From the NCBI GenBank assembly GCA_002708845.1, contig PAPI01000020.1, positions 160,717-224,716 of the forward strand: a stretch of DNA of 64,000 nucleotides. Reading direction: 5' to 3'. The translations under genes were made by a program, and so were the position numbers. The notes under the pieces were generated by a model. The model was given only the letters and a program-made list of their open reading frames with translations, did not search any database and was not told the DNA's origin. This document shows, piece after piece, positions 45,593-53,881 of the stretch (position 1 is the stretch's first letter; every line of letters starts with the position of its first letter). This DNA comes from Leeuwenhoekiella sp. (lineage in GTDB: Bacteria; Bacteroidota; Bacteroidia; Flavobacteriales; Flavobacteriaceae).

Positions 45593-45947
45593 GCGACGTT
45601 ATTACGTAATCGGATTTATTATCCTTTTTGGTATTGAAGCTGCAATTGCCGGCTATCTCAAAGGCGGATTCATTCGTAGTTATCTGGGCGATCTGTTTGC
45701 GGTAATTCTCATCTATACCTTGCTGATGAGTTGTTCGCGTTTTTCCGTTAAAATGGGACTAGCCCTTACCGCGTCTATTGCCTTAATGGTCGAAATGCTT
45801 CAGCTGATTGATCTCACGCAATTTTTTGAAGGCCCGTACAAATCAGTCGCGGTGCTCCTCTTTGGCAGTCACTTCTCCTGGCTTGATTTGCTGATGTATG
45901 CGCTGGGACTTTTAGTAATTTATGCCTTAGAACGGATTAAGGTTTGA
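45576..45947 (+). CDS. DUF2809 family membrane protein
   Basis: 123 residues, four helices. GGFIRSYLGDLFAVILIYTL and GSHFSWLDLLMYALGLLVIY match DUF2809, and VEMLQLIDLTQFFEG lies between them. Function unknown. It overlaps the DUF1361 gene by 17 bp, which indicates translational coupling of two unknown membrane proteins. It closes the cluster that began at 41168. Confidence 0.88.
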   Translation: MMPRAKRRYYVIGFIILFGIEAAIAGYLKGGFIRSYLGDLFAVILIYTLLMSCSRFSVKMGLALTASIALMVEMLQLIDLTQFFEGPYKSVAVLLFGSHFSWLDLLMYALGLLVIYALERIKV

Positions 45948-45950
45948 ACT

Positions 45951-46050
45951 GTTATTGTTATTGAAAAAGTTAAATCGTTGAACTGTGAAATCTTGGAATC
46001 GTTTTCTACTTTCTACTTTTTACCTTTTACCTCTTACTTTTCCTTACTGC
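45951..46050. repeat. Dispersed intergenic repeat, copy 2
   Basis: A short TGTTATT tract, AATCGTTGAACTGTG (45973-45987), GGAATCGTTTT (45995-46005), and a run of CTACTTTTTACC/CTTTTACC words. Same order of blocks as 40946-41100. Confidence 0.7.
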
Positions 46051-46084
46051 TAACTGAGACTGCGCACCGTTTTAGCATTTTAAA

Positions 46085-47299
46085 CTATTCTTTCCCATCC
46101 ACATAATCCTGCAGATAGCTAAAGCGTTTGGTGAGTTTTCCATTTTGAGTCATTCGGGCACGATGTAAGATTCCGTCTTTATCCTCGTTGAAAAATGCAG
46201 GTAATACGTGTTCAATAAACATCTGGCCAAAACCTTCACTGGCATCTTTGGGCAACTCACAGGGTAAATTGTCTACCGCCATCACGGTAATCGCTCCGGG
46301 AGCATCCATCGCAACCTCGCTTTCGCTTTGCGCATCATACCCGTAAAACGGATCTTCAATTGTAGAAGCACGCAAGGTTGAAGCAACCGGTCCGTCGATA
46401 TCGCAGGAAACATCTGCGATGACTTCAATATTAAAATCAGGGTGTTTGGCATCTTCGCGGGTAAACAAATAAGGAGCGCCCTCGCCATAAAAATGCCCGG
46501 CAATAAAATAATCGGTTACTTTCGCGAAGCGCATAAAATCAGATTCGTAACCACTGGGGGCAGCAAAAAATTCTTTGGCATTGGGCTTCTGTCCATCCGT
46601 TCTTCGGTTATAATCGGTCACCCCAACCTTACAATACACCGCAGTTTTAAAACTTTTTGTAAGGTAATCGGCTACCGAAACCTTTTTAATACCCATCGTA
46701 TGCAGAATTTCCTGCGCACCACCGGCCACTTTTCCGGTTCCGGTAAGTAAAATTTTGAGTGCAGGCAATTCAATTTTAGCCAGTTGGGCGTGAAGGGCTT
46801 CAATACCGGTTAGGCTGTTGGCCGATGGTAAATCAAAGCTTCTGTGTTTTTTACCTAAAGCTCTAAAGCCGTTATAGGCCCCGACAATTCCTGCGTATCT
46901 ACCAAAACCAATCAGTCGCAGTCCGCTGGCTTTGGTGATAACCTCGTGGTCATACAGTTCAATATTTTTGTCCAAAACTGCACGTAATAAATCGCGATTG
47001 TAGGGTTGTTTCTTAATAGTATGGCTAAAGAAAAAGTACTTTTTATCGGGAATCAGTGCATCTACCGGTACTTCTTTAACGCCCAGCATTACATCAGCCT
47101 TTGAGACATCGGTTGTCACATCAAATTCGGCCTTTTCATACGCAACATCCGGAAACACCCTAATTTCAGACGCTTCAACGATAAACCGCGCTTTAGGAAA
47201 ACGCTCCTGTGCTTCAAGCATACCGGTAGGAGATAAAACCGTACGGCGGTCGGGTGGAGTTTTACGTTCTTTTAAAAGTGCAAAAGTAATGGGATGCAT
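46085..47299 (-). CDS. Saccharopine/alanine dehydrogenase-like NAD(P)-dependent oxidoreductase
   Basis: 404 residues, the AlaDh/PNT superfamily. The N-terminal half contains LLKERKTPPDRRTVLSPTGM, as in lysine-forming saccharopine dehydrogenase, and FFFSHTIKKQPYNRDLLRAV. The Rossmann motif is LKILLTGTGKVAGGAQEILH at about 180-200. DVSCDIDGPVASTLRASTIE and VDNLPCELPKDASEGF are typical of the C-terminal domain. Bacteroidota homologues are usually annotated only as NAD(P)-dependent oxidoreductase. It may act in lysine or related amino-acid metabolism; the substrate is not evident. Single gene, convergent with the DUF2809 gene. Confidence 0.82.
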   Translation of the reverse strand: MHPITFALLKERKTPPDRRTVLSPTGMLEAQERFPKARFIVEASEIRVFPDVAYEKAEFDVTTDVSKADVMLGVKEVPVDALIPDKKYFFFSHTIKKQPYNRDLLRAVLDKNIELYDHEVITKASGLRLIGFGRYAGIVGAYNGFRALGKKHRSFDLPSANSLTGIEALHAQLAKIELPALKILLTGTGKVAGGAQEILHTMGIKKVSVADYLTKSFKTAVYCKVGVTDYNRRTDGQKPNAKEFFAAPSGYESDFMRFAKVTDYFIAGHFYGEGAPYLFTREDAKHPDFNIEVIADVSCDIDGPVASTLRASTIEDPFYGYDAQSESEVAMDAPGAITVMAVDNLPCELPKDASEGFGQMFIEHVLPAFFNEDKDGILHRARMTQNGKLTKRFSYLQDYVDGKE

Positions 47300-47438
47300 A
47301 AAATTTAAAATTTAGGCGGAAGATACAATTTTCAGCATTTTTAGACTCCTTCATTTTGGGTCATTCTTATCAAACTTTTAATAGTTTATTGACACAAAAG
47401 CCTTTAGTTTCGCCCTATATTACTGGTAAAACATAACA

Positions 47439-48260
47439 ATGAGACTACATATAGTATTTGCACTTGCACTGGGTTTTCTAACCTCCTGCAGTGCCCAGAA
47501 AAAAATTAAAGGAGATAAAGACGTAATTTCGGTAAACGGAAACCTGACTACCGGCATCAATACGGTTGAAGTAGGAGAAGGTATTGAACTCGAACTGGCT
47601 CAGTCTAACATCAACAATTATGTGCTGACAACAGACCGAAACCTGACCAGCGTTATTCAGTTTGAAGTACGCGACAGCGTTTTGCGTATTATGCCTTCTA
47701 TGCGCATTACTCGGTCAAAAGAGCTAAATGTGTATTTAAAATTGCAAAATCCCCAACATATTATACTTAATGATAATACCAAATTTGAATCCCCGGGCAT
47801 GATTAATGCTCCTGATTTTACAATAACCGCACGCGAATCATCTGATTTTAAATTTAAATTGCGCAGTGAAAAAACACGTTTTAATTTAAGCGGCAATGCC
47901 AATGGAAGCGCTACGGTATCAACAGGAAATCTCGATATCAAAATGAGCGGTCGAACCGATCTCAAAGGGGATTTTGATGCCACTAGCAGCGTATTCACAC
48001 TTAAGGACAATGCTGAGTTTCAGCCCGAAGGTAAAACCGAAACTTTAAACCTCACCAGCTCAGACCGCGGGGATTATAAAGGCCGCAGGTTTGAAGCTGA
48101 AGAAGCCAGCCTTACATTAAGTGGACGTACGGCAACGGCAATTAACACATCAGAAAACCTGACGCTTTTCGCTCAGGATAAGGCCAATATTTCTTCTTAT
48201 GGTAAAGGCGAAATATCGATTAATGCACTTAAAGACGATGCCGCTATCGAGAAGAAATAA
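47439..48260 (+). CDS. GIN-domain (DUF2807) lipoprotein
   Basis: 273 residues. Lipobox LTSC near Cys17 (ALGFLTSCSAQKKIKG). The rest is a beta-helix of the DUF2807/GIN kind: GIELELAQSNINNYVLTTD, VYLKLQNPQHIILNDNTKFE, FNLSGNANGSATVSTGNLDI, and TLSGRTATAINTSENLTLFA. Such proteins are predicted surface or periplasmic adhesin-like heads of unknown function. A monocistronic unit upstream of the tmRNA. Confidence 0.85.
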   Translation: MRLHIVFALALGFLTSCSAQKKIKGDKDVISVNGNLTTGINTVEVGEGIELELAQSNINNYVLTTDRNLTSVIQFEVRDSVLRIMPSMRITRSKELNVYLKLQNPQHIILNDNTKFESPGMINAPDFTITARESSDFKFKLRSEKTRFNLSGNANGSATVSTGNLDIKMSGRTDLKGDFDATSSVFTLKDNAEFQPEGKTETLNLTSSDRGDYKGRRFEAEEASLTLSGRTATAINTSENLTLFAQDKANISSYGKGEISINALKDDAAIEKK

Positions 48261-48301
48261 TTCTAAGTCAATTTATAGCTTTAGGACCTGCAGAAGTTTA
48301 G

Positions 48302-48309
48302 TATCTTTG
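48302..48309 (+). promoter_or_regulatory. Possible -7 element for ssrA
   Basis: TATCTTTG matches TAnnTTTG. It lies 113 bp before the mature tmRNA 5' end, with the heptamer array in the intervening leader. A good -33 box is not apparent. Confidence 0.3.
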
Positions 48310-48323
48310 CAGGCTCAATTTTA

Positions 48324-48380
48324 GTTTGCAGTTTGCAGTTTGCAGTTTGCAGTTTGCAGTTTGCAGTTTGCAGTTTGCAG
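48324..48380. repeat. Eight tandem GTTTGCA heptamers
   Basis: Eight uninterrupted perfect copies of a 7-bp unit, then a looser series of CTTTGAACTT-like words to 48412. It lies between the GIN-domain gene and the mature tmRNA 5' end. Seven-bp units shift reading frame; no gene is encoded here. Confidence 0.95.
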
Positions 48381-48422
48381 TTTTGAACTTTAAGCTTTGA
48401 ACTTTGAACTTCTAATTCACTC

Positions 48423-48821
48423 GGGGTCGATTTGGTTTTGACAGCGGGTCTAATTGAATAGTAAGCACGTCGAGCGCTGGGACACAGCTCGTAAATCTCA
48501 GGTTTCACACTTTTTTAAACGGCGAGTCTAACTACGCCTTGGCTGCGTAATCCGAATCATAGTAGGATATGCTTAATGCCGTACGAGGTACGGCACCAAG
48601 ATACCCCTGAAAAGCCCTGGTTTGCGGCGTTTCGTAAAGGGGTACCGAAAAAGTAGACCTAGTTTTGGCAGGATCCTGATGCCACTACGAAATTTAATTG
48701 GGAATAAGGTAGCAGTTGGTAGTTGCCGACCGGCTGTTGCACGAAAATCAATTGGCAAATAAACGTGTAGAAAGCTATTGAGTTGCCCGTTTGGACGGCG
48801 GTTCGAACCCGCCCGACTCCA
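48423..48821 (+). ncRNA. ssrA: Transfer-messenger RNA (tmRNA)
   Basis: The 5' GGGGTCG pairs with CGACTCC (48814-48820) to form the acceptor stem; A48821 is the discriminator and CCA is not encoded. The 3' half has a T-arm with GGTTCGAACCC. The tag frame at 48521-48550 reads GESNYALAA plus stop, close to the common Bacteroidota GENNYALAA. About 399 nt. With SmpB it rescues stalled ribosomes and marks the unfinished protein for degradation. A terminator follows at 48857-48890. The heptamer array lies in front. Confidence 0.95.
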
Positions 48822-48856
48822 CGATCACCCATAACTGCGTTATGGATTAAAAAAAG

Positions 48857-48890
48857 AAAAGCCCATCAAATGTATTTGAATGGGCTTTTT
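48857..48890 (+). terminator. Terminator of ssrA
   Basis: AAAAGCCCAT(C)AAAT pairs with ATTTGAATGGGCTTTT around a short loop, followed by T-rich sequence. Confidence 0.85.
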
Positions 48891-48930
48891 GTTTTTAAGA
48901 CATCTGGACTGTAAGGACAGGCGGTTATGC

Positions 48931-48980
48931 TTGCAGGACGGGAGTCACTGCGGTGAAGCGATGCTAGCCCGCCCTTTATG
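48931..48980. repeat. 50-bp direct repeat, copy 1
   Basis: 45 of 50 positions match 49111-49160, exactly 180 bp away. Core words: TTGCAGGAC, GGAGTCA, TGAAGCGA, GCTAGCCCGCC, TTTATG. Non-coding; origin unknown. Confidence 0.75.
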
Positions 48981-49110
48981 TGTAGAAGATAAAAAGTTAA
49001 TCGATGCGCATTGCTCTATAAAATGTAAAAACATACATCCCCAGCCCTTTCTTAGAAGGAAGGGAGCTTTATGAAAGATTATGCCATTTCTTGCGAAAGG
49101 GATTTTGCAT

Positions 49111-49160
49111 TTGCAGGACTGGAGTCATTGCGATGAAGCGAAGCTAGCCCGCCATTTATG
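49111..49160. repeat. 50-bp direct repeat, copy 2
   Basis: Second copy of the element at 48931-48980, with five substitutions. The 354-bp stretch 48891-49244 contains these repeats and no credible gene. Confidence 0.75.
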
Positions 49161-49244
49161 AATTAAAACGAAAAGCTGAGAAGTTCAGTCACTTTGAGTG
49201 GAAATTGGCTCTCCACAATTATCAACCTCCTAAAAATCGTTGAA

Positions 49245-51890
49245 TTAAAAGGCAAATTTTAACGTGACCAATACTTGTGATGGTCGCAATCGATAACTGC
49301 TTTGCACATAATAATATTGATTATTGTACGCATTTATAAATGCATCGGTATTCAAGATATTTTGCCAACTGAGGTTTAAATCCATTTTAGGCTTTGAGAA
49401 TGTAAACTGATAGCCCAGATTCACAAAATAATTATCCCCGTTTTCAGATAACGAATTTCCATAATATTCACCACTCACACTTAAATACTGATTTTCCTTT
49501 GGATAAAAATAAAGATCTATAATGTGTTGCTGTGTTTCTATTTGCTGAAAATCCCGCACTCCAAACCCAGAACTGTAAGTTGTACGCGTACCTGAATAGT
49601 TAGCGATTAACCAGCTCGAAATCTCAGCATACACGCTTCCTCGTAGCGTAAAACTTCGGGTATTCACCTCAGCCAGGGTATTATTTAAAAGCTGCTGCCG
49701 CTTGGATAAATTGTAGGAAGTATTCAGTTTAAATGTGGTCTTTAGTTTTCTAAAATACTTGCTCCCACCTGCACTTATACTATGATTATCAAAGCTATTA
49801 TCGCGCGCCACTGCTTCTAAAATTGTTGTTCCATTTTCTCCTATATTAGAACTATATAGCAAATTATTTTCAGTAAAACTATACGAGTAAGATGCATTTA
49901 AAAACAATTGCTTTAACGGATTTCGATAATTCAGTCCTCCTCTATAATTTTGTCGTGCTTCTTCGGAAATTGGCGCGTTGTAACGATTTAAATTTCGATA
50001 GCCATTCAGTAAAAAACCATAATACAGTTGCTGAAGTTCTCCAAAATTATAACTTAGTCCTACTGATGTTTTTACCTCCCAGAAGGCGGAAAGTTTTTTA
50101 TCTAAAGAGAATCTGGGCTCAAAAACCAATCGATCTAAATCTCTTTGCTCTTCAAAATTAGCATCTTCAAGCTGAAAACTTTTAAATGCAAACGGCGTAC
50201 TTAAACTTAAATTCCAGGTTTCATCCTTACTTTTAAAACGGAACGAATTTTTAAAATAAATCGAAGTTTCTACAAATTCGGTTCTATTTTTAAAATCTGC
50301 ATCTATAACTTCTTCCCCGTTTTCAAGAAAAATATCGGTATCCAATTGCTGATTCTCGATTGAAAATCCAAATTTTGGTGATAGCGTAAACCTGCCGAGT
50401 GCTTTGGTAAATCCGGCAGAATTATCAGTATACAGTTTGCGAGCTGAAACCAACTGGCGAATTTCCCTATAAGGATCGCCATCATTAAAAATGGCTTCAA
50501 ATTGGCCTGGCTGCACTAAAAGATCCTGATTACTTTGTGTAAAACCAGTGTTCGAATTAAAAGTTATCAATTGTTTTCCCAGAGTCCTGAGCAACTGAAG
50601 ATCGTTTTTGATTCCGAAAAAAGGAGTATGCAACTCTTGTTTAATTTGCGCATCGGGACGATTGATGAGACCACGATTAGCATTCCAAAACCCATTGAAC
50701 GATAGATGATTCTTTAGGTATTTTTTATCTGCATTGTTTTCAAAAGTGAGTTGCCCTTCCAGTTTGTTTTTGAAAATAGCATTAGTGGTGTTTTCGATTA
50801 CATCAATTGTGTCAGTAGGCGTAAAATAGCGTGTTTGTGTGTTCCCATCCTGCTGTTGATAATCATTGAGGTAAGAGATATTGAGTTTTAGGTCTGTATC
50901 TTGTTTGATACGCTGTAAAATGTTTGCTGAACCTAAATGTACATTGTTATCCAGCCAGCGTTCCGCTCGAAATGGCGGCAGTGCTACATTCTGGATCGAA
51001 AGCCAATCGGTTTTATCAATATTAAAATTATCCCCGGCATACTTAATCGAAAAATTGCGGATTTCACCTGAAGGGTCGTTGCCTGTATTATTGGTCTGGT
51101 AGGAAACGATTGCCTGTCGCTTTTTAGTAAAGATCATTGGAGTAACCTTTGATTGCCACAACAAAGGTGCAGCGCCCATCCCGGCAGTGGCCGTGCCGCT
51201 TATAGTTACATCTTTCTTAAGCTTGATATTTATCGAAGCGCGCTCTGAAAATTCTAAAGTATCCAAGACTTTTACCGGCTGATGATTTTCTAGAATCTCG
51301 ACTTTAGAAACCGCCTCTACAGAAAGGTTATTATTTGCTAAACTGTATCTTCCCTCCAATAAGTTTAAACCTTCGATGTAATAGTTCTGGATGGGCTCAT
51401 TATTATAATAAATCTGCCCGTTTGGTTGAATAGCTATTCCGGGTAATTTCTTTAAAATATCAGCGATCACCCGGTCGTTTTTACCTTTAAAGGCTGCTAC
51501 TGAAAAACTTAAGGTGTCACCACGTTGCTGTATAATTTCAGATTTAATAAGCACCTCTTTTAAAGATTCTGAAGAAGGCGATAGCTTAACTTCTAGTGCC
51601 TGTGTTTCATTTGCGATTGTTTTCTTAAACGTTTGAAAACCCAGATAGGAAACTTTTAAAAGCAGGGAATCAAGATCTGTTTTAACAGCTAGTTTGAATT
51701 TTCCATTTACATCTGAAATCGCATAAGCTAATATCGAAGAAACAGAATCTTTACTGATCAATACCGTTGCGCCACTAAGTTTTTCATTTTGTTTGTCAAA
51801 AACCTGTCCTGAAATTTCTTTTTGAGAATAACCCGTAAAAAAAACAAATATCAATACCAGGAAAAGAAAAACCTGTTTAGAATTATTCAA
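49245..51890 (-). CDS. TonB-dependent receptor-like outer-membrane beta-barrel protein
   Basis: 881 residues. Signal peptide (VFLFLVLIFVFFTGYSQ). CarboxypepD_reg-like domain at about 23-110 (EISGQVFDKQNEKLSGATVL). Plug domain at about 115-235 (DRVIADILKKLPGIAIQPNG, YIEGLNLLEGRYSLANNNL). Barrel to the end (RPSQVLVTLKFAF, terminal Phe). It lacks a partner SusD. It follows a GLPGLI gene after 24 bp on the same strand, an arrangement often seen for GLPGLI proteins. The transported ligand is unknown; this type of receptor is often linked to peptides or metal. Confidence 0.9.
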   Translation of the reverse strand: MNNSKQVFLFLVLIFVFFTGYSQKEISGQVFDKQNEKLSGATVLISKDSVSSILAYAISDVNGKFKLAVKTDLDSLLLKVSYLGFQTFKKTIANETQALEVKLSPSSESLKEVLIKSEIIQQRGDTLSFSVAAFKGKNDRVIADILKKLPGIAIQPNGQIYYNNEPIQNYYIEGLNLLEGRYSLANNNLSVEAVSKVEILENHQPVKVLDTLEFSERASINIKLKKDVTISGTATAGMGAAPLLWQSKVTPMIFTKKRQAIVSYQTNNTGNDPSGEIRNFSIKYAGDNFNIDKTDWLSIQNVALPPFRAERWLDNNVHLGSANILQRIKQDTDLKLNISYLNDYQQQDGNTQTRYFTPTDTIDVIENTTNAIFKNKLEGQLTFENNADKKYLKNHLSFNGFWNANRGLINRPDAQIKQELHTPFFGIKNDLQLLRTLGKQLITFNSNTGFTQSNQDLLVQPGQFEAIFNDGDPYREIRQLVSARKLYTDNSAGFTKALGRFTLSPKFGFSIENQQLDTDIFLENGEEVIDADFKNRTEFVETSIYFKNSFRFKSKDETWNLSLSTPFAFKSFQLEDANFEEQRDLDRLVFEPRFSLDKKLSAFWEVKTSVGLSYNFGELQQLYYGFLLNGYRNLNRYNAPISEEARQNYRGGLNYRNPLKQLFLNASYSYSFTENNLLYSSNIGENGTTILEAVARDNSFDNHSISAGGSKYFRKLKTTFKLNTSYNLSKRQQLLNNTLAEVNTRSFTLRGSVYAEISSWLIANYSGTRTTYSSGFGVRDFQQIETQQHIIDLYFYPKENQYLSVSGEYYGNSLSENGDNYFVNLGYQFTFSKPKMDLNLSWQNILNTDAFINAYNNQYYYVQSSYRLRPSQVLVTLKFAF

Positions 51891-51914
51891 TATTTTTTGA
51901 TTGATGATGATTTG

Positions 51915-52715
51915 TTATTGCTGAAGTTCAATAGGATTATTTCGCTCCTTATACTTTTTAGTGAGTTCTTTCTTTTGTTTAGCTTCATCCTCTTCGCTCC
52001 AACCAAATTTGACACCAGCCTTTTGCATAGTACCAATTGGATCACGATTATAATCGTCCCGAACCTGATCAAGTTCTTGCTGAGAAACAGTTTTGTAATT
52101 ATCTAAATTCAAAAGTCTGTCCACCGGTGCTTTTAATTCCTGAAATCCTGTTAAATTAAAATGATACTGATTTTCCTGGTCTGAAATCTCTACAATGAGT
52201 CCCGGTAAACCACTAAATTTATATGGGCCGTCCAAAAATGGTAATTCCGGTGCAAACCAGGCGACATAATTTCTGCCGGCAAAGGAACCTAGAGCTTTTT
52301 GAACCCTAAACCCCAGTATAGTCTTAGTCTCTGGCTGAATTTCCCAATCAATTGTTTTTAGGTCCTGTAAATATTTCAATTCATATTGGAATACCTTTTC
52401 GGCTAAAGTAAGCTTATTATCCTCATAATCTTTGTAGATAGAGTACTTAAAATCGGTCATTTGATTGTATTCGCCCATCCTCATAAACACAGGATTTGGC
52501 AAGTGCTCCAAAGAATCTTTAACCGCTTTACCTAAACTGGAATATCGCGAGTGGCCCTTACCTAAATAAAGTACACCTGTTTCAGATTTAATGGAATTTA
52601 TATCGGTAGAATCTTCCTGATATTCTAAACGATACGTTGCTTTATACGAATAGGATTTTTGCGCCTGTAAATTTCCCAAACCAAGGAAGAATAAAGCGAG
52701 TATAAGTTTTCTCAT
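51915..52715 (-). CDS. GLPGLI family protein
   Basis: 266 residues. Signal peptide (LILALFFLGLGNLQAQ). The motif FSGLPGLIVEISDQENQYHF is a canonical GLPGLI, preceded by WFAPELPFLDGPYK and TKTILGFRVQKALGSF. It ends in a Lys/Glu-rich helix (EEDEAKQKKELTKKYKER). It is transcribed just ahead of the TonB receptor gene (24 bp gap), so the two probably work together at the envelope. The third GLPGLI protein in this window. Confidence 0.93.
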   Translation of the reverse strand: MRKLILALFFLGLGNLQAQKSYSYKATYRLEYQEDSTDINSIKSETGVLYLGKGHSRYSSLGKAVKDSLEHLPNPVFMRMGEYNQMTDFKYSIYKDYEDNKLTLAEKVFQYELKYLQDLKTIDWEIQPETKTILGFRVQKALGSFAGRNYVAWFAPELPFLDGPYKFSGLPGLIVEISDQENQYHFNLTGFQELKAPVDRLLNLDNYKTVSQQELDQVRDDYNRDPIGTMQKAGVKFGWSEEDEAKQKKELTKKYKERNNPIELQQ

Positions 52716-53410
52716 ATCTAAAGTTCAATAGAATTATTCTTTTTTGCCAATTCTGCGTGATATTTTCTTGAATTATCTTTTGATTTTATCAGCCGAATTT
52801 TGACGATCAAAGGTTTATTAAGTTATTTAAAACCAGCAAAACAAAGTATCTAACGGGCTTAGGTATAATACAGAAGCCACTATAGTGAACATCTATTAGT
52901 CATAGCCTGCCCTATTCCACAATTTTAAAATCAACCGAACCTAATCGCATTAGAATTTAATTAATTGGACCCCAAATCACCACAGCCCGTAATTTTACCG
53001 GATTTGGTAATGGAGCAAGTATTTAAATATACCCGTTTAAAACCTGTCTTTTGCTCCTGCCCGTATCCCTAGACTCCTTCCGCAACGCCAGAGAGAGCGT
53101 TTGACTATTTCCGAAATGTCACCTCGAGCGCGTCACACGGAGCGCAATCGAAGTGCAAGCGAGAAGCCTGGTTTTAGGACCGGAATGATACAAATAACAA
53201 AAAAAATTAAGCAAATCCCGCTATAAAAACGGACCTACAGCTCGTCAAGAAACCGAAGCCGTATTGTTTTAAAATAGGAATAACCTCTTAATAATATGTT
53301 ATTTAAGATTCCATGAACACCTTACCCCAAAATATCCCCCTAAATTATACTTTGAATTCAATATTCTGCTCAATCAGGATATTGCACTCACAAAACCTAA
53401 CCGCCTTTAT
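52716..53410. other. Intergenic region with one flavobacterial-type repeat-like stretch
   Basis: About 695 bp between divergent genes. The stretch 53096-53175 has words such as CCTCGAGCGCGTC and GAGCGCAATCGAAGTG that resemble a repeat commonly seen between Flavobacteriia genes; only one copy was seen here. No small gene or RNA was recognised in the rest. Confidence 0.4.
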
Positions 53411-53878
53411 ATGAACACCCATCAAGTCCATTTTACAGTAAACGGAGAACCGGTCCAGGTTTCCATCGAACCATGGACCACCTTACTAGACTACCTGCGC
53501 TACCATCAAAAACTTACAGGCACCAAAAAAGGTTGTGATCACGGCCAGTGCGGTGCCTGCACGGTTCTCGTTGACGGTAACAGTGTCAATTCCTGCCTGT
53601 GCCTGCTGGTGAGTCTCGACGGAAAAGAAATTACCACTATTGAAGGGCTCGGAACCCCAGATAATTTAAGCTCAGCACAACAGATTTTCATTGAAGAAGA
53701 TGCTTATCAATGCGGTTACTGCACCCCGGGACAAATTTGCTCCTCCATCGCCATGCGCAAGCGGGGGGAAATCCATTCCGAAGCAGACCTTAAAGATTGG
53801 ATGAGTGGCAACCTCTGCCGTTGTGCCGCCTATAAGAATATAACCAAAGCTGCCCGTCGCATCTACGAAGAATCCTAA
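53411..53878 (+). CDS. paoA: Molybdenum aldehyde oxidoreductase, 2x[2Fe-2S] subunit (PaoA-like)
   Basis: 155 residues. Plant-ferredoxin-type cluster: CDHGQCGACTVLVDG (Cys 40s) plus NSCLCLL. The second, XDH-type cluster: CGYCTPGQICSS and GNLCRCAAYKNI. It transfers electrons from the molybdenum site to FAD. Unlike E. coli PaoA, no twin-arginine leader is present (MNTHQVHFTVNGEPVQ), so the complex should be cytoplasmic. First of three overlapping or near-overlapping genes (3 bp gap to the next). Confidence 0.93.
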   Translation: MNTHQVHFTVNGEPVQVSIEPWTTLLDYLRYHQKLTGTKKGCDHGQCGACTVLVDGNSVNSCLCLLVSLDGKEITTIEGLGTPDNLSSAQQIFIEEDAYQCGYCTPGQICSSIAMRKRGEIHSEADLKDWMSGNLCRCAAYKNITKAARRIYEES

Positions 53879-53881
53879 GCT

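Noticed and set aside
48281-48508. 75-codon minus-strand frame with a repeated CKLQTAN peptide
   Set aside because: Produced by the heptamer array and the start of tmRNA.
48423-48830. Genomic island integrated at the ssrA 3' end
   Set aside because: No second copy of the ssrA 3' end and no integrase was seen in the window.
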